A DNA stretch of 64,000 nt from Pseudoxanthomonas suwonensis. Its GTDB lineage: Bacteria > Pseudomonadota > Gammaproteobacteria > Xanthomonadales > Xanthomonadaceae. Below, piece after piece: positions 9,987 through 21,069 of the stretch. Below the pieces are notes generated by a model. The model did no database searches. It was not told the origin of the DNA and saw only the letters and a list, made by a program, of their open reading frames with translations. The position numbers were made by a program, and so were the translations under genes. Within the stretch, counting starts at the first letter, position 1, and each line of letters begins with the position of its first letter. The stretch is taken from positions 1-64,000 of the forward strand of contig QFNC01000009.1 of assembly GCA_003240695.1 (NCBI GenBank). The letters are read 5' to 3'.

Positions 9987-11840
9987 ATGCCCGTTCCCCC
10001 ACTCTCCCGACGTCGTTTCGTGACCGGTTCGCTCGGCATGCTGGCCGCCGGCAGCCTGCCGAGCGACTGGCTGCATGCGCAACCGGCCGCTATAGCCGTG
10101 CCCGAATTGCGCGGAAGCGATTTCCAGCTCAACATCGCCACCACGCCGGTGAATTACACCGGTCGCAAGGCGCTGGCGACCACCATCAACGGTACCCTGC
10201 CCGGCCCCACGCTGCGCTGGCGCGAAGGCAGCCACGTGAGCCTGCTGGTGCACAACGGATTGCGGGAAGACACCTCCCTGCATTGGCACGGCATCCTGCT
10301 GCCGGCCAACATGGATGGTGTGCCGGGCTTCAGCTTCCACGGCATCGCTCCGGGCGAGTCCTTCCGCTATCACTTCGCGGTGAAACAGGCCGGCACGTAT
10401 TGGTATCACGCGCATTCCAGCATGCAGGAAGCCACCGGCGTGTATGGCGCGCTGATCATCGACCCGGCCGACCCGCGTGATGACATCGCCGCCGATGCAG
10501 ACCACGTGATCCTGCTGTCGGACTGGAGCGACACGCATCCCTACCGCATCCTGCGCAAGCTGAAGATCCAGGCCGACTATTACAACCGCCACAAGCGCAC
10601 CGTGGGCGATGCCTTGCGCGACGTGCAGCAGCATGGCCTGGCCGCCACGCTGGCCGACCGCAAGGCCTGGGGCCAGATGCGCATGAGCCCCACCGACCTG
10701 GCCGACGTCAGCGCGCCCACCTACACCTTTCTGGCCAACGGCCGCGCACCGGATGACAACTGGACCGCGCTGTTCACCCCCGGCCAGCGGGTGCGGCTGC
10801 GTTTCATCAACGGTTCGGCAATGACCTTTTTCGATGTGCGCATCCCCGGTTTGAAGATGACCGTGGTCGCCGCCGACGGCCAGCGCGTGCATCCGGTCAC
10901 GGTGGACGAATTCCGCCTGGCGGTGGCCGAAACCCTCGATGTGCTGGTGGAACCGGCCGACCAGCCCTACACCGTGTTCGCCCAGGCCATGGATCGCAGC
11001 GGCTACGCTCGCGCGACGCTGGCGCCGCGCGCCGGTCTGTCGGCACCGGTGCCGTCGCTGGATGCGCGTCCGATCCTGACCATGGCCGACATGGGCCATC
11101 ACGGCCACGGCGGTCATGCCGGCCACGGCGGCGCATCCGGCAAGGGCATGGAAGGCAGCTGCGGTGCCAGCATGATGAAGGGCATGGAGGGCGGCTGTGG
11201 TGCGGCCATGGGCCACGGCGACGCAGCCGGTTCCACGACCCATGCAGGTCACCCGACCGCCACCACGGACCCGCACGCAACGTACGGCGGCAGCAGCGAC
11301 GGCGGCGGCATGATCGCCCATCCCGCCAGCGAAACCGGCAACCCGTGGGTGGACATGCAGACCATGACGCCTTCGCGCGCCATCGACGACGCCGGCATCG
11401 GTCTGCGCGGCAACGGCCGTCGCGTGCTGACCCTGGCCGACCTGCGCAGCGCCTTCGCCGACCCCGACGGCCGCGACCCTGCGCGCACCATCGAACTGCA
11501 CCTGACCGGCAACATGGAGCGCTATGTCTGGGGATTCGACGGCATTCCCTTCTCCAAATCCGAACCGATCCGCCTGCTGCACGGCGAGCGCGTGCGGGTG
11601 GTGCTGGTCAACGACACCATGATGGAGCACCCCATCCACCTGCATGGCCTGTGGAGCGACGTGGAAGATGCCGACGGCGATTTCCATCTGCGCCGGCACA
11701 CCGTGGCCGTGCCTCCGGGGCACGTCCGCAGTTTCCGCGTCACCGCCGATGCGCTGGGTCGCTGGGCCTTCCACTGCCACATGCTGCTGCACATGGAACT
11801 GGGCATGTTCCGCGAAGTGCGCGTGGAGCCGGCGCCATGA
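9987..11840 (+). CDS. copA: CopA, periplasmic multicopper oxidase for copper resistance
   Basis: A 617-residue multicopper oxidase. The N-terminus has a twin-arginine signal (SRRRFVTGSLGMLAAG), so the folded, copper-loaded enzyme is exported by Tat. Copper ligands appear in order as HWHG, WYHAHS, HPIHLHGLW and HCHMLLHMELGM, covering the type 1, 2 and 3 sites. A Met/His/Gly/Cys-rich stretch (about residues 370-425) probably binds extra copper. In the PcoA/CopA family the enzyme oxidises Cu(I) to the less toxic Cu(II). An in-frame ATG at 9942 is an alternative start. The gene overlaps copB by four bases and is divergent from merR. Confidence 0.94.
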   Translation: MPVPPLSRRRFVTGSLGMLAAGSLPSDWLHAQPAAIAVPELRGSDFQLNIATTPVNYTGRKALATTINGTLPGPTLRWREGSHVSLLVHNGLREDTSLHWHGILLPANMDGVPGFSFHGIAPGESFRYHFAVKQAGTYWYHAHSSMQEATGVYGALIIDPADPRDDIAADADHVILLSDWSDTHPYRILRKLKIQADYYNRHKRTVGDALRDVQQHGLAATLADRKAWGQMRMSPTDLADVSAPTYTFLANGRAPDDNWTALFTPGQRVRLRFINGSAMTFFDVRIPGLKMTVVAADGQRVHPVTVDEFRLAVAETLDVLVEPADQPYTVFAQAMDRSGYARATLAPRAGLSAPVPSLDARPILTMADMGHHGHGGHAGHGGASGKGMEGSCGASMMKGMEGGCGAAMGHGDAAGSTTHAGHPTATTDPHATYGGSSDGGGMIAHPASETGNPWVDMQTMTPSRAIDDAGIGLRGNGRRVLTLADLRSAFADPDGRDPARTIELHLTGNMERYVWGFDGIPFSKSEPIRLLHGERVRVVLVNDTMMEHPIHLHGLWSDVEDADGDFHLRRHTVAVPPGHVRSFRVTADALGRWAFHCHMLLHMELGMFREVRVEPAP

Positions 11841-12823
11841 TCCGCATGCAACGCATCGTGCTGTTCGCCATGTGCATGGGGATGCCGCTTCTTCCGGCCT
11901 TCGCCCAACACGCCCATCACGCGGCACCACCGGCAGCGCCAACCGCCACAAGCACGCCAGCCGATGCCGTGTCGCCGCCCGCCAGCCCGCCGGCACGGTC
12001 GACTGATGCGGATGCTGATGCGCACACCCATCACTCTCTGGTCACGACCACGCCACCCGACAGCGATCGCCCCGGACCCCAGCCAGCGAGCTCTGCCCCG
12101 ATCACGCACGACCTGCCGGCGCCCAGCGCAGCCGAACTGGCTGCCGCCTTCCCCGACCTGCACGGCATGGACATGTCTGCGCACATGAACGAAGACCCGC
12201 TGACCGCCACCCTGGCCTTCGACCAGCTGGAACAGCGCCATGGCGACGACGCCAACCAGCAGGCCTGGGAACTGCATGGCTGGTGGGGCAACAGCCGCGA
12301 CAAGCTGTGGCTGCGCAGCGGCGGCAGTGTGCACGAGGGTCGCATCGACCACGCCCATGCCGAACTGCTGTGGGGCCGCCCCACCGGCCCGTGGTGGGAT
12401 GCGCTGGTCGGCATCCGTCACGACAGCGGCAGCGGTCCGGACCGGCACTGGCTGGCATTTGGCGTGCAGGGACTGGCCCCGTACAAGTTCGAAGTGGCCG
12501 CCACCGGCTATCTGGGGCCATCCGGGCGCACCGCACTGGCCATGCAGGCCGAATACGAACTGCTGCTGAGCAACCGCCTGATCCTGCAGCCACTGGCCGA
12601 AGTGCACGTCTACGGCCGCAGCGATCCGGCCAACGGCATCGGCAGCGGCATCGCCACGCTCGACACCGGCCTGCGGCTGCGCTACGAGATCACCCGCCAG
12701 TTCGCGCCCTACATCGGCATCACCCGTGAACGCAGCATCGGCAATACCGCGCAGCTGCGCCGCGATGCCGGCCTGCCGCGTTCGCAGACCGAGTGGCTGG
12801 CCGGCGTGCGCATCTGGTTCTAG
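11837..12823 (+). CDS. copB: CopB, outer-membrane copper resistance protein
   Basis: A 328-residue PcoB/CopB-family protein. It has a signal peptide (MIRMQRIVLFAMCMGMPLLP, cleaved after AFA), then a His- and Pro-rich disordered segment with two HAHH/HTHH clusters and MDMSAHM (to about residue 120). The C-terminal 200 residues are the CopB domain, of alternating beta-strand character ending in VRIWF, the terminal aromatic typical of outer-membrane barrels. It starts inside the copA stop codon (ATGA). CopB is thought to hold or move copper at the outer membrane. No copC or copD follows. Confidence 0.93.
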   Translation: MIRMQRIVLFAMCMGMPLLPAFAQHAHHAAPPAAPTATSTPADAVSPPASPPARSTDADADAHTHHSLVTTTPPDSDRPGPQPASSAPITHDLPAPSAAELAAAFPDLHGMDMSAHMNEDPLTATLAFDQLEQRHGDDANQQAWELHGWWGNSRDKLWLRSGGSVHEGRIDHAHAELLWGRPTGPWWDALVGIRHDSGSGPDRHWLAFGVQGLAPYKFEVAATGYLGPSGRTALAMQAEYELLLSNRLILQPLAEVHVYGRSDPANGIGSGIATLDTGLRLRYEITRQFAPYIGITRERSIGNTAQLRRDAGLPRSQTEWLAGVRIWF

Positions 12824-12874
12824 GCGGAATCCATGGCGATCGCAGGCAACCGGCATCGGCCCGGAACGAAACTC

Positions 12875-12903
12875 TTGCACTGCGCCGTTCACCCCGCTAG
12901 AAT
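12875..12903 (+). promoter_or_regulatory. promoter for tRNA-Ala/tRNA-Glu
   Basis: TTGCAC (12875-12880), a 17-base spacer and TAGAAT (12898-12903) form a near-consensus sigma-70 promoter. Transcription should start about 12 bases before the mature 5' end of tRNA-Ala at 12922. Confidence 0.8.
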
Positions 12904-12921
12904 CTCGCGCTCTCCAGACGT

Positions 12922-12997
12922 GGGGCCATAGCTCAGCTGGGAGAGCGCCTGCATGGCATGCAGGAGGTCGCCGGTTCGATCCCGGCTGGCTCCACCA
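12922..12997 (+). tRNA. tRNA-Ala (anticodon GGC)
   Basis: The 76-base cloverleaf has acceptor GGGGCCA paired with TGGCTCC, a D-arm GCTC/GAGC, an anticodon stem CCTGC/GCAGG with loop ATGGCAT (anticodon GGC), a T-arm GCCGG TTCGATC CCGGC, and an encoded CCA at 12995-12997. It decodes alanine GCC and GCU. Confidence 0.97.
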
Positions 12998-13077
12998 CGA
13001 TTTTGCGGTACGCGTTCCTGCTTCACCTGCCCATCCGGCCAGCCTCGCCGCGACGGGACGGACAACTCGATTTCAGC

Positions 13078-13153
13078 GTCCCCATCGTCTAGAGGCCTAG
13101 GACACGACCCTTTCACGGTTGTAACAGGGGTTCGAATCCCCTTGGGGACGCCA
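13078..13153 (+). tRNA. tRNA-Glu (anticodon TTC)
   Basis: The 76-base cloverleaf has acceptor GTCCCCA paired with TGGGGAC, anticodon loop CTTTCAC (anticodon TTC), T-arm GGGGTTCGAATCCCC and an encoded CCA. It lies 80 bases after tRNA-Ala and is probably on the same transcript. Its last 18 bases are repeated twice downstream. Confidence 0.97.
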
Positions 13154-13521
13154 CTTCTTCCAACGCCCGCGACAGCGGGCGTTTTCGTGTGCAACACGCA
13201 ACCGGGCATGGGGGTGAGAACCCGGGGTTCGACCGCGTGCGCAGCACGCAGCCTCTTCGCCACACCGTGGCGAAGACCCGCAGGGCGAGCGCAGCGAGGC
13301 ATCCCCTTGGGGACGCCACTTCTTCCAACGCCCGCGACAGCGGGCGTTTTCGTGTGCAACGCGCAACCGGGCATGGGGGTGAGAACCCCGGGTTCGACCG
13401 CGTGCGCAGCGCGCAGCCTCTTCGCCACACCGTGGCGAAGACCCGCAGGGCGAGCGCAGCGAGGCATCCCCTTGGGGACGCCACTTCTTCCAACGCCCGC
13501 AACAGCGGGCGTTTTCGTGTG
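13136..13521. repeat. 165-bp tandem repeat carrying copies of the tRNA-Glu 3' end
   Basis: Two full 165-bp units (13136-13300, 13301-13465) and a 56-bp partial third (13466-13521) follow head to tail. Each starts with ATCCCCTTGGGGACGCCA, the last 18 bases of tRNA-Glu, then a GC hairpin with T-tail. The two full units differ at about four bases; the third has one change in the hairpin loop. Repeated tRNA 3' ends are the usual trace of integrase-mediated insertion at a tRNA (att sites), or of unequal recombination after it. No integrase is visible here. Confidence 0.9.
13162..13185 (+). terminator. tRNA operon terminator hairpin
   Basis: AACGCCCGC and GCGGGCGTT pair around a GACA loop and run into T4. 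It sits nine bases after the tRNA-Glu CCA end. The same hairpin recurs at 13327-13350 and, with one loop change, at 13492-13515 as part of the 165-bp repeat. Confidence 0.75.
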
Positions 13522-13672
13522 CGTCCTTTTCGTTCGTCTCACTATGGCTTGTCGCCGCTTCCGATCGGAAACGTGGTGACATTCGCCCAGCATGCTGCAT
13601 GCATGACTCGGACGAAGTTGGAATGCGCCGCCTTTCATGCCGATGACCTGAATTGCAATGACTTACGTCGGT
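13522..13672. other. AT-richer spacer without a recognisable gene
   Basis: Base composition here drops to roughly half G+C, well below the window average. No convincing ORF, RNA or repeat is seen. Together with the next entry it looks like remains of acquired DNA beside the tRNA-Glu gene. Confidence 0.5.
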
Positions 13673-13891
13673 TCATCGTGGCTTGTCGGCATCGTCCTCG
13701 TTCCAAGTTGAGATACGTGCCTTTGGTCCGAATCGCTCACTCAAGATGCGCATGGCATCCGATGAGTCCAGTGCTTCCACTTCAACACGCTCGATTCCAG
13801 GCTTGTCATCGAACAAGACAACCGCCTTGTCGGGCTTCGATGCACTTGATCCGTCGACGGCAAAACTCCGAATGCGTGTTCGCGACTTGAT
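13673..13891 (-). pseudogene. orphan C-terminal coding remnant
   Basis: After the DUF1249 stop codon (13894-13892) the same minus frame stays open for 72 codons and ends with TGA at 13675-13673. The predicted peptide contains KAVVLFDDKPGIERVEVEAL and ends WNEDDADKPR, which looks like real protein. It has no usable start codon before an internal TTG, so it seems to be the broken end of a gene. I do not recognise the family. Low G+C and the position between tRNA repeats and a core gene suggest a leftover of a mobile element. A readthrough extension of the DUF1249 gene is possible but less likely, since the family normally ends near the stop. Confidence 0.4.
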
Positions 13892-14380
13892 TCAAGTCGG
13901 CGTGGCGATGCCGATTTCCGGCTCCCCCCGCAACGTGGCCACCCCATGCCCCTGCAGCGCCAGGTAGTCCAGCCACTTGCCCAGGAAGGTGTTCATGCGC
14001 AGGCGGTGGTCCACCACCTCGGCCGGCGGCGGGTACAGGCCGATCACGTCCTGCCAACGGCGCCCGATGTAGCAGTGGGTGGCCTCGGCCTGGCGCGCAT
14101 CGCGGTACAGGCGCACATAGGCCGACGGATCGGCCTCGCCGGTGACCGGGTCGGTCAGCGTGTACGACAGCCGCAGCTCGGTGGTGTAGCGGTGCTGTTC
14201 CAGGATGTCCAGCTGCACGTCCAAGCCATCGCCGATGCCGGACAGGTGGCGACCGACCTGCAGGTGTCCGGGTGCGAACAGCCGGTTCAGCTTGACGTGG
14301 TTCTCCGCGTACAGCGCCATCAGCCAGCCGAAGCGGCTCAGGCGGGGAACGCGTTGGGTACGGGCGATCACCTCGGTCAT
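13892..14380 (-). CDS. DUF1249 (YqiB-like) protein
   Basis: A 162-residue protein of the DUF1249/YqiB family, whose function is unknown. Family features are the N-terminal ENHVKLNRLF segment (residues 26-35), the central YTTELRLSYTL strand, YVRLYRDARQAEA, and the C-terminal MNTFLGKWLDYLALQGHG. The E. coli homologue is about 140 residues and sits near parE/cpdA; here it stands alone, facing the tRNA cluster. The N-terminal 25 residues are less conserved, so translation could begin later. Confidence 0.82.
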   Translation of the reverse strand: MTEVIARTQRVPRLSRFGWLMALYAENHVKLNRLFAPGHLQVGRHLSGIGDGLDVQLDILEQHRYTTELRLSYTLTDPVTGEADPSAYVRLYRDARQAEATHCYIGRRWQDVIGLYPPPAEVVDHRLRMNTFLGKWLDYLALQGHGVATLRGEPEIGIATPT

Positions 14381-14477
14381 GGTCCGATCCTACACGGTCG
14401 ATGATGACCGTGTCAGCGTTGACGAAGCCGCATCGGAACCGTTAGGTTGATGGATGCCTGACGCTGCCAGACCGCCT

Positions 14478-15299
14478 TCAGAACATGCCGCGGTCCAGGT
14501 TCAGTTCCTCCATCACCCGGCTGGCGATTTCCTCGATCGACGCATGCGTGGTGCTCAGCGTAGGGATGCCCTCCATCCGCAGCATGGTTTCAGCGGCCGC
14601 CACTTCGCGCTTGCAGGTGTCCAGCCGTGCGTAACGCGAATCCGGACGACGCTCCTGGCGGATCTGGTGCAGACGCTGCGGGTCGATGGTCAGGCCGAAC
14701 AGCTTGCCGCGGTACGGCCGCAGCCGTGGCGGCAGGCGATCATGCTCCAGATCTTCCTCGGTCAGCGGATAGTTGGCGGCGCGCACGCCGAACTGCAGGG
14801 CAAGGTACACGCAGGTCGGAGTCTTGCCGGCCCGTGATACGCCCACCAGGATCAGGTCTGCCTCGTCGTAGCTGGTGCTGAGGCCATCGTCGTGGTTCAG
14901 GGCGAAGTTCATCGCGTTGATACGCTGGTGGTAGGTGTCGAAATCGACCATGCCGTGCGCATGCCCCACCCGCGGCTGGCGCTGTGCGCCCAGTTCCTGC
15001 TCCAGCGGGTCGATGAACGGCGCGAACACGTCCAGGATCAGCGCGCCGCTGTCGCGCAGGATGGCGGTCAGCTGTGCATCTACGCAGGTGTTGATCACGA
15101 TCGGGCGCTGGCCGTGGCGTTCCTGCCCGCGCAGGATGGTGGCCACCGCCGCATGCGCCTTGCCGGGCGTGTCCACGAACGGAATGCGGTCGGTGACGAA
15201 CTGGGTGTCGGAAAACTGGGTGAGCAGCGCCTGGCCGATGGTTTCGGCGGTGATGCCGGTGCCATCGGAGACGAAGAACACCGGACGCAGGTCGGACAT
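14478..15299 (-). CDS. ppsR: PpsR, bifunctional kinase/pyrophosphorylase regulating PEP synthase
   Basis: A 273-residue DUF299 protein starting [20 protein letters not shown]. The P-loop [10 protein letters not shown] (about residues 153-162) is the family's nucleotide-binding site, and the C-terminal [11 protein letters not shown] matches the family end. PpsR inactivates PEP synthase by ADP-dependent phosphorylation of a threonine and reactivates it by phosphorolysis. It is divergent from ppsA across about 100 bases, the usual arrangement. Confidence 0.96.
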   Translation of the reverse strand: MSDLRPVFFVSDGTGITAETIGQALLTQFSDTQFVTDRIPFVDTPGKAHAAVATILRGQERHGQRPIVINTCVDAQLTAILRDSGALILDVFAPFIDPLEQELGAQRQPRVGHAHGMVDFDTYHQRINAMNFALNHDDGLSTSYDEADLILVGVSRAGKTPTCVYLALQFGVRAANYPLTEEDLEHDRLPPRLRPYRGKLFGLTIDPQRLHQIRQERRPDSRYARLDTCKREVAAAETMLRMEGIPTLSTTHASIEEIASRVMEELNLDRGMF

Positions 15300-15398
15300 G
15301 GCAACGGCTCGCGGACGGCCCGCAACGGACCGGGGTTGCTAAAATACCGCGTCGGCTGCCCGGCCGCCCTTCCCCATCGACTCTGCAAGGAAACCGAC

Positions 15399-17768
<2,370 letters not shown>

Positions 17769-17784
17769 GCGCGCGCCCCGCGAG

Positions 17785-19299
17785 ATGATGCCGTGGCCGC
17801 CCTCCTGGCCGCATGTCGCGCTCGGCGTGATCGCGAGTGCGCTGGTCTTCGCACTGCATCTGCTGGTGATGGCGCGGGCGATCACCCGGCCCGGACGCGC
17901 GCCGGCATCGCGCGTGGCCTGGGTGGCCGCGATCGGCTTCCTGCCGATTCTCGGCATGCTGGGCTACTTGCTTCTGGGCGAGACCAGCATCGGTCGCCGG
18001 CGATTGCAGCGGCTGCGGCAGGTCGAAGCGACCTTGCCATTGCCGCCGGCATTGCCTGCGCCGGCCGCTGCAGCCGACAGCGCCAGTGCAGAAGCGTCAT
18101 CGACGGCATCGCTGTTCGCGCTGGCCGGATCGATCAACGGCTTTTCCGCGACGTTCGGCAATCGCGTGCAGCTGCTGGGCGATCCGGCGGCGTCCGCCGA
18201 CAACCCGATGGCCGTTTGCAAGGCTGCCATCGCCACGCTGGTGCATGACATCGACACTGCGCGCGAGCAGGTCCATCTGTGTTTCTACATCTGGCTGGAT
18301 GATGTGCTCGGCGGACGCGTGGCCGATGCAGTCTGCGCCGCCGCGCAGCGTGGCGTGCACTGCCGCGTGCTGGTGGACGCGCTGGGTTCGCGCGCGTTCG
18401 TCCATGGCAGGCGCTGGCAGCAACTGCGGCAGGCCGGCGTGCAGGTGCACGCGATGCTGGACGATGTGCCGCGTCTGGGGCGCTGGGCCATCGGCCGCAT
18501 CGATCTGCGCAACCATCGCAAACTGGCGATCATCGACGGCCGCATCGCCTACTGCGGCAGCCAGAACTGCGCCGATCCCGAATTCCGCGTGAAACCGGCA
18601 TTCGCGCCGTGGATCGATCTGCTTCTGCGCTGCGAAGGGCCGGTGGTGCGGCAGGCGCAATGGCTGTTCCTGAGTGCATGGAGCAGCGAAACTGGCGAGC
18701 GCCTGGATGCATGCATCAATGCGCTGCCGGAACCGGAACGGGTCGATGCCGGTGCGCAGGCGCTGCTGTTCGGCACCGGTCCCAGCACGGCACACAACGC
18801 GATGTCGGACATGTTCGTAGCGGCCATCGCCGCGGCCCGCCACGATGTGCTGATCACCACGCCCTATTTCGTGCCGGACGAGGCATTGCTGCGCGCGCTG
18901 TGCGCCGCACCGCGACGCGGCGTGGCCACCACGCTGGTGCTGCCGGCGCGCATCGACTCCTGGCTGGTGGCGCAGGCCTGCCGGTCCACCTGGGCGGAGC
19001 TGCTGGCCTGCGGCGTGGCGGTGCACGAATACCTGCCGGGACTGCTGCATGCCAAGTCGATCACCATCGACGCACACATGGCGCTGGTCGGCTCGGCTAA
19101 CATGGATCGCCGCAGCCTGGAATTGAATGAGGAGAACAACCTGCTGCTGGTGGACCGCGAAACGGCATTGGCGATCCACAGCCGCCAGCTGCTCTACCTG
19201 TCCCGCTCGCGCCCGGTGCGGCCGGAAACCGTGGCCGCATGGCGATGGCCGACCCGGCTGGTGCAGAATGCGGTCGGCATGATGGCACCCGTTCTGTAA
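17785..19299 (+). CDS. cls: cardiolipin synthase
   Basis: A 504-residue inner-membrane phospholipase-D-family enzyme that condenses two phosphatidylglycerols (or related donors) to cardiolipin. Two N-terminal membrane helices cover about residues 9-30 and 42-64 (VAAIGFLPILGMLGYLLLG). The two HKD motifs are complete: His244-Lys246-Asp251 (RNHRKLAIID) and His422-Lys424-Asp429 (LLHAKSITID), each followed by GSxN. An Ala/Pro/Ser-rich linker (residues 85-112) separates membrane and catalytic parts. It starts 17 bases after ppsA and may be cotranscribed. Confidence 0.93.
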   Translation: MMPWPPSWPHVALGVIASALVFALHLLVMARAITRPGRAPASRVAWVAAIGFLPILGMLGYLLLGETSIGRRRLQRLRQVEATLPLPPALPAPAAAADSASAEASSTASLFALAGSINGFSATFGNRVQLLGDPAASADNPMAVCKAAIATLVHDIDTAREQVHLCFYIWLDDVLGGRVADAVCAAAQRGVHCRVLVDALGSRAFVHGRRWQQLRQAGVQVHAMLDDVPRLGRWAIGRIDLRNHRKLAIIDGRIAYCGSQNCADPEFRVKPAFAPWIDLLLRCEGPVVRQAQWLFLSAWSSETGERLDACINALPEPERVDAGAQALLFGTGPSTAHNAMSDMFVAAIAAARHDVLITTPYFVPDEALLRALCAAPRRGVATTLVLPARIDSWLVAQACRSTWAELLACGVAVHEYLPGLLHAKSITIDAHMALVGSANMDRRSLELNEENNLLLVDRETALAIHSRQLLYLSRSRPVRPETVAAWRWPTRLVQNAVGMMAPVL

Positions 19300-19338
19300 C
19301 GCGACCTGCCCGCCCCCCTTTCCCATGATCCGATCCCG

Positions 19339-20247
19339 ATGACCAATGCCCTGAAAACGCTCGTTCCCTCCACCGACGCGGTGGCCGGCCTGAATCACTG
19401 GCTGGGCGAAAGTCTGACCCAGAAGGCCTGGGACCTGCTCGCGGCATTGGCCATCATCCTGATCGGCTGGTGGCTGAGCCGTTGGGTGGTGAAGCTGCTG
19501 GACCGCACCCTGGTGCGTTTCCATGTCGATGCCATCCTGCGCAGCTTCCTGCGCAATGCCGCCTCGGCCGTGCTGCTGGTAGTGGTGTTCATCGCCGCGC
19601 TGCAGGCCTTCGGCGTGCCGACCACCTCGCTGCTGGCGATGCTGGGTGCGGCTGGCCTTGCGATCGGTCTGGCGCTGAAGGATTCGCTGTCCAACATCGC
19701 GTCGGGCGTGATGCTGATCCTGCTGCGGCCGTTCAAGGCCGATGATGCAGTCAAGATCGCCGACATCGAAGGCATCGTGGAGCAGGTGCGCATCTTCACC
19801 ACCCGCCTGCGCACCTACCAGAACGAGTCGATCCACATCCCCAACAGCCAGATCACCGCCAATCCCATTGTCAATCTCACGGGAAAACCGGTGCGCCGCG
19901 CCGACATCGCCGTCGGCATCGATTACGGCGACCGCATCGACCGCGCCCGCGACGTGCTGCTGCGCATCGCGGCGGCCAACGACAAGGTGCTGGAAACGCC
20001 GGCCAGCGACGTGCTGGTGACCGGACTGGGCGAAAGCAGCGTGGATCTGGTCCTGCGCGCGTGGATCCGCACCGCCGACTTCGTGCAGACCCGCAGCGAC
20101 CTGACCGAAGCGGTGCATCGCGAATTCGCCGCCGCCGGGCTCACCATTCCGTTCCCGCAGCGTGACCTGCACGTGTACCACAGCGATGCCGACGGACGGC
20201 CGCTGAGCGAAGTGCTGACCAGTTCGGTGCGGGTCGACGGCGACTGA
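19339..20247 (+). CDS. mscS: small-conductance mechanosensitive channel (MscS family)
   Basis: A 302-residue MscS-type channel, close to the 286 of E. coli MscS. Three membrane helices lie at about residues 30-54, 70-92 and 94-135. The third is the Gly/Ala-rich pore helix (LGAAGLAIGLALKDSLSNIA). The cytoplasmic beta domain follows with the usual TRLRTYQNESIHIPNSQI. It releases solutes on osmotic downshock. It begins 39 bases after cls; both concern the membrane and may share a transcript. Confidence 0.93.
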   Translation: MTNALKTLVPSTDAVAGLNHWLGESLTQKAWDLLAALAIILIGWWLSRWVVKLLDRTLVRFHVDAILRSFLRNAASAVLLVVVFIAALQAFGVPTTSLLAMLGAAGLAIGLALKDSLSNIASGVMLILLRPFKADDAVKIADIEGIVEQVRIFTTRLRTYQNESIHIPNSQITANPIVNLTGKPVRRADIAVGIDYGDRIDRARDVLLRIAAANDKVLETPASDVLVTGLGESSVDLVLRAWIRTADFVQTRSDLTEAVHREFAAAGLTIPFPQRDLHVYHSDADGRPLSEVLTSSVRVDGD

Positions 20248-20268
20248 GTACGCGGCGGCGCGTGCCGC

Positions 20269-21000
20269 TCAGTCGCTGCGCACCAATCCGGCCTGGAAGG
20301 CGTCCATGGCGGTTTGCGCCCGGGCGATGATCTCCGGCTGCGGCATCTGCGCTGGCCATGGCAGGACCAGCGCATATTCGACCAGGTCAGCACCATTCAC
20401 CACGAATCGACTGATGCCGATCGTGCCCAGTTCGGCCGATGTTGCATACGCGAAACGCGAGGTGGGGAAACAGGCCGAACCCGTGCGTCCCCCCACGATC
20501 ATTTCCAGCCCCGGCCCGAACGGTGTATCGGCGGCAACGAATGAGGGCGTTCCGGCCTCGCCGGCCTGCACCTGTTGATGCTGCATGACTGCGCGCAGCA
20601 TCGCTCCCGGGTCCGGAATGGCCGCCTCCATCCGGGTGATGACATAGGCTGCGGTGAACGGCGCCATGCCATTGCGCGAAAACAGCACGTAATTGTCGTC
20701 CACCGAGCGGCTGCGATCGTGCAGACGCAAACCGGCCACATGCCCGCGCAGTTCCGGTGTGGCGCCCAGCAGGACGCGATAACCGATCTCCTCCAGTTCC
20801 AGGCGACGGCTTTCCAGAATGCCGGCTTCGTCCGGATGCCGGACAAACCCGATCTTTGCCACGCCCTCGCCGGAACAGTCCTGAGTGTCCAGGACCACGA
20901 CACCCGCAGCACCACCGGACTGTTCAGCCGTGATGGCAGGCGGGACGACCAAGAGCGTCGCGAACAGCCCGCCCAGTACACTGTGACATTTCATGCTCAT
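20269..21000 (-). CDS. exported protein of unknown function
   Basis: I do not recognise this 243-residue protein. It has a signal peptide (MSMKCHSVLGGLFATLLVVP, cleaved near AITA) and so is probably periplasmic. The mature part contains three cysteines (DTQDCSGEG, GSACFPTS), suggesting a disulfide. The segment RHPDEAGILESRRLELEEIG is compatible with a small alpha/beta fold. The start at 21000 lies six bases after AAGGAG; an ATG at 21003 is next to it. The coding quality is like that of its neighbours, and it is convergent with mscS. Confidence 0.75.
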   Translation of the reverse strand: MSMKCHSVLGGLFATLLVVPPAITAEQSGGAAGVVVLDTQDCSGEGVAKIGFVRHPDEAGILESRRLELEEIGYRVLLGATPELRGHVAGLRLHDRSRSVDDNYVLFSRNGMAPFTAAYVITRMEAAIPDPGAMLRAVMQHQQVQAGEAGTPSFVAADTPFGPGLEMIVGGRTGSACFPTSRFAYATSAELGTIGISRFVVNGADLVEYALVLPWPAQMPQPEIIARAQTAMDAFQAGLVRSD

Positions 21001-21069
21001 CATCGTCTCCTTGGTCACCGATCGAAGGCGGACAGCCCGCCCGTTGGATGGATGTGGTTCAAACTGCAC

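Noticed and set aside
13136..13521. CRISPR array
   Set aside because: The 165-bp units have no distinct spacers; they are near-identical tandem copies of a tRNA end plus terminator.
12889..13638. Long overlapping ORFs (up to 249 residues) on both strands across the tRNA genes
   Set aside because: They are translations of tRNA-Glu and its 165-bp repeats (the phrase VPKGIRTP is a translated tRNA). Repeat length divisible by three keeps all frames open.
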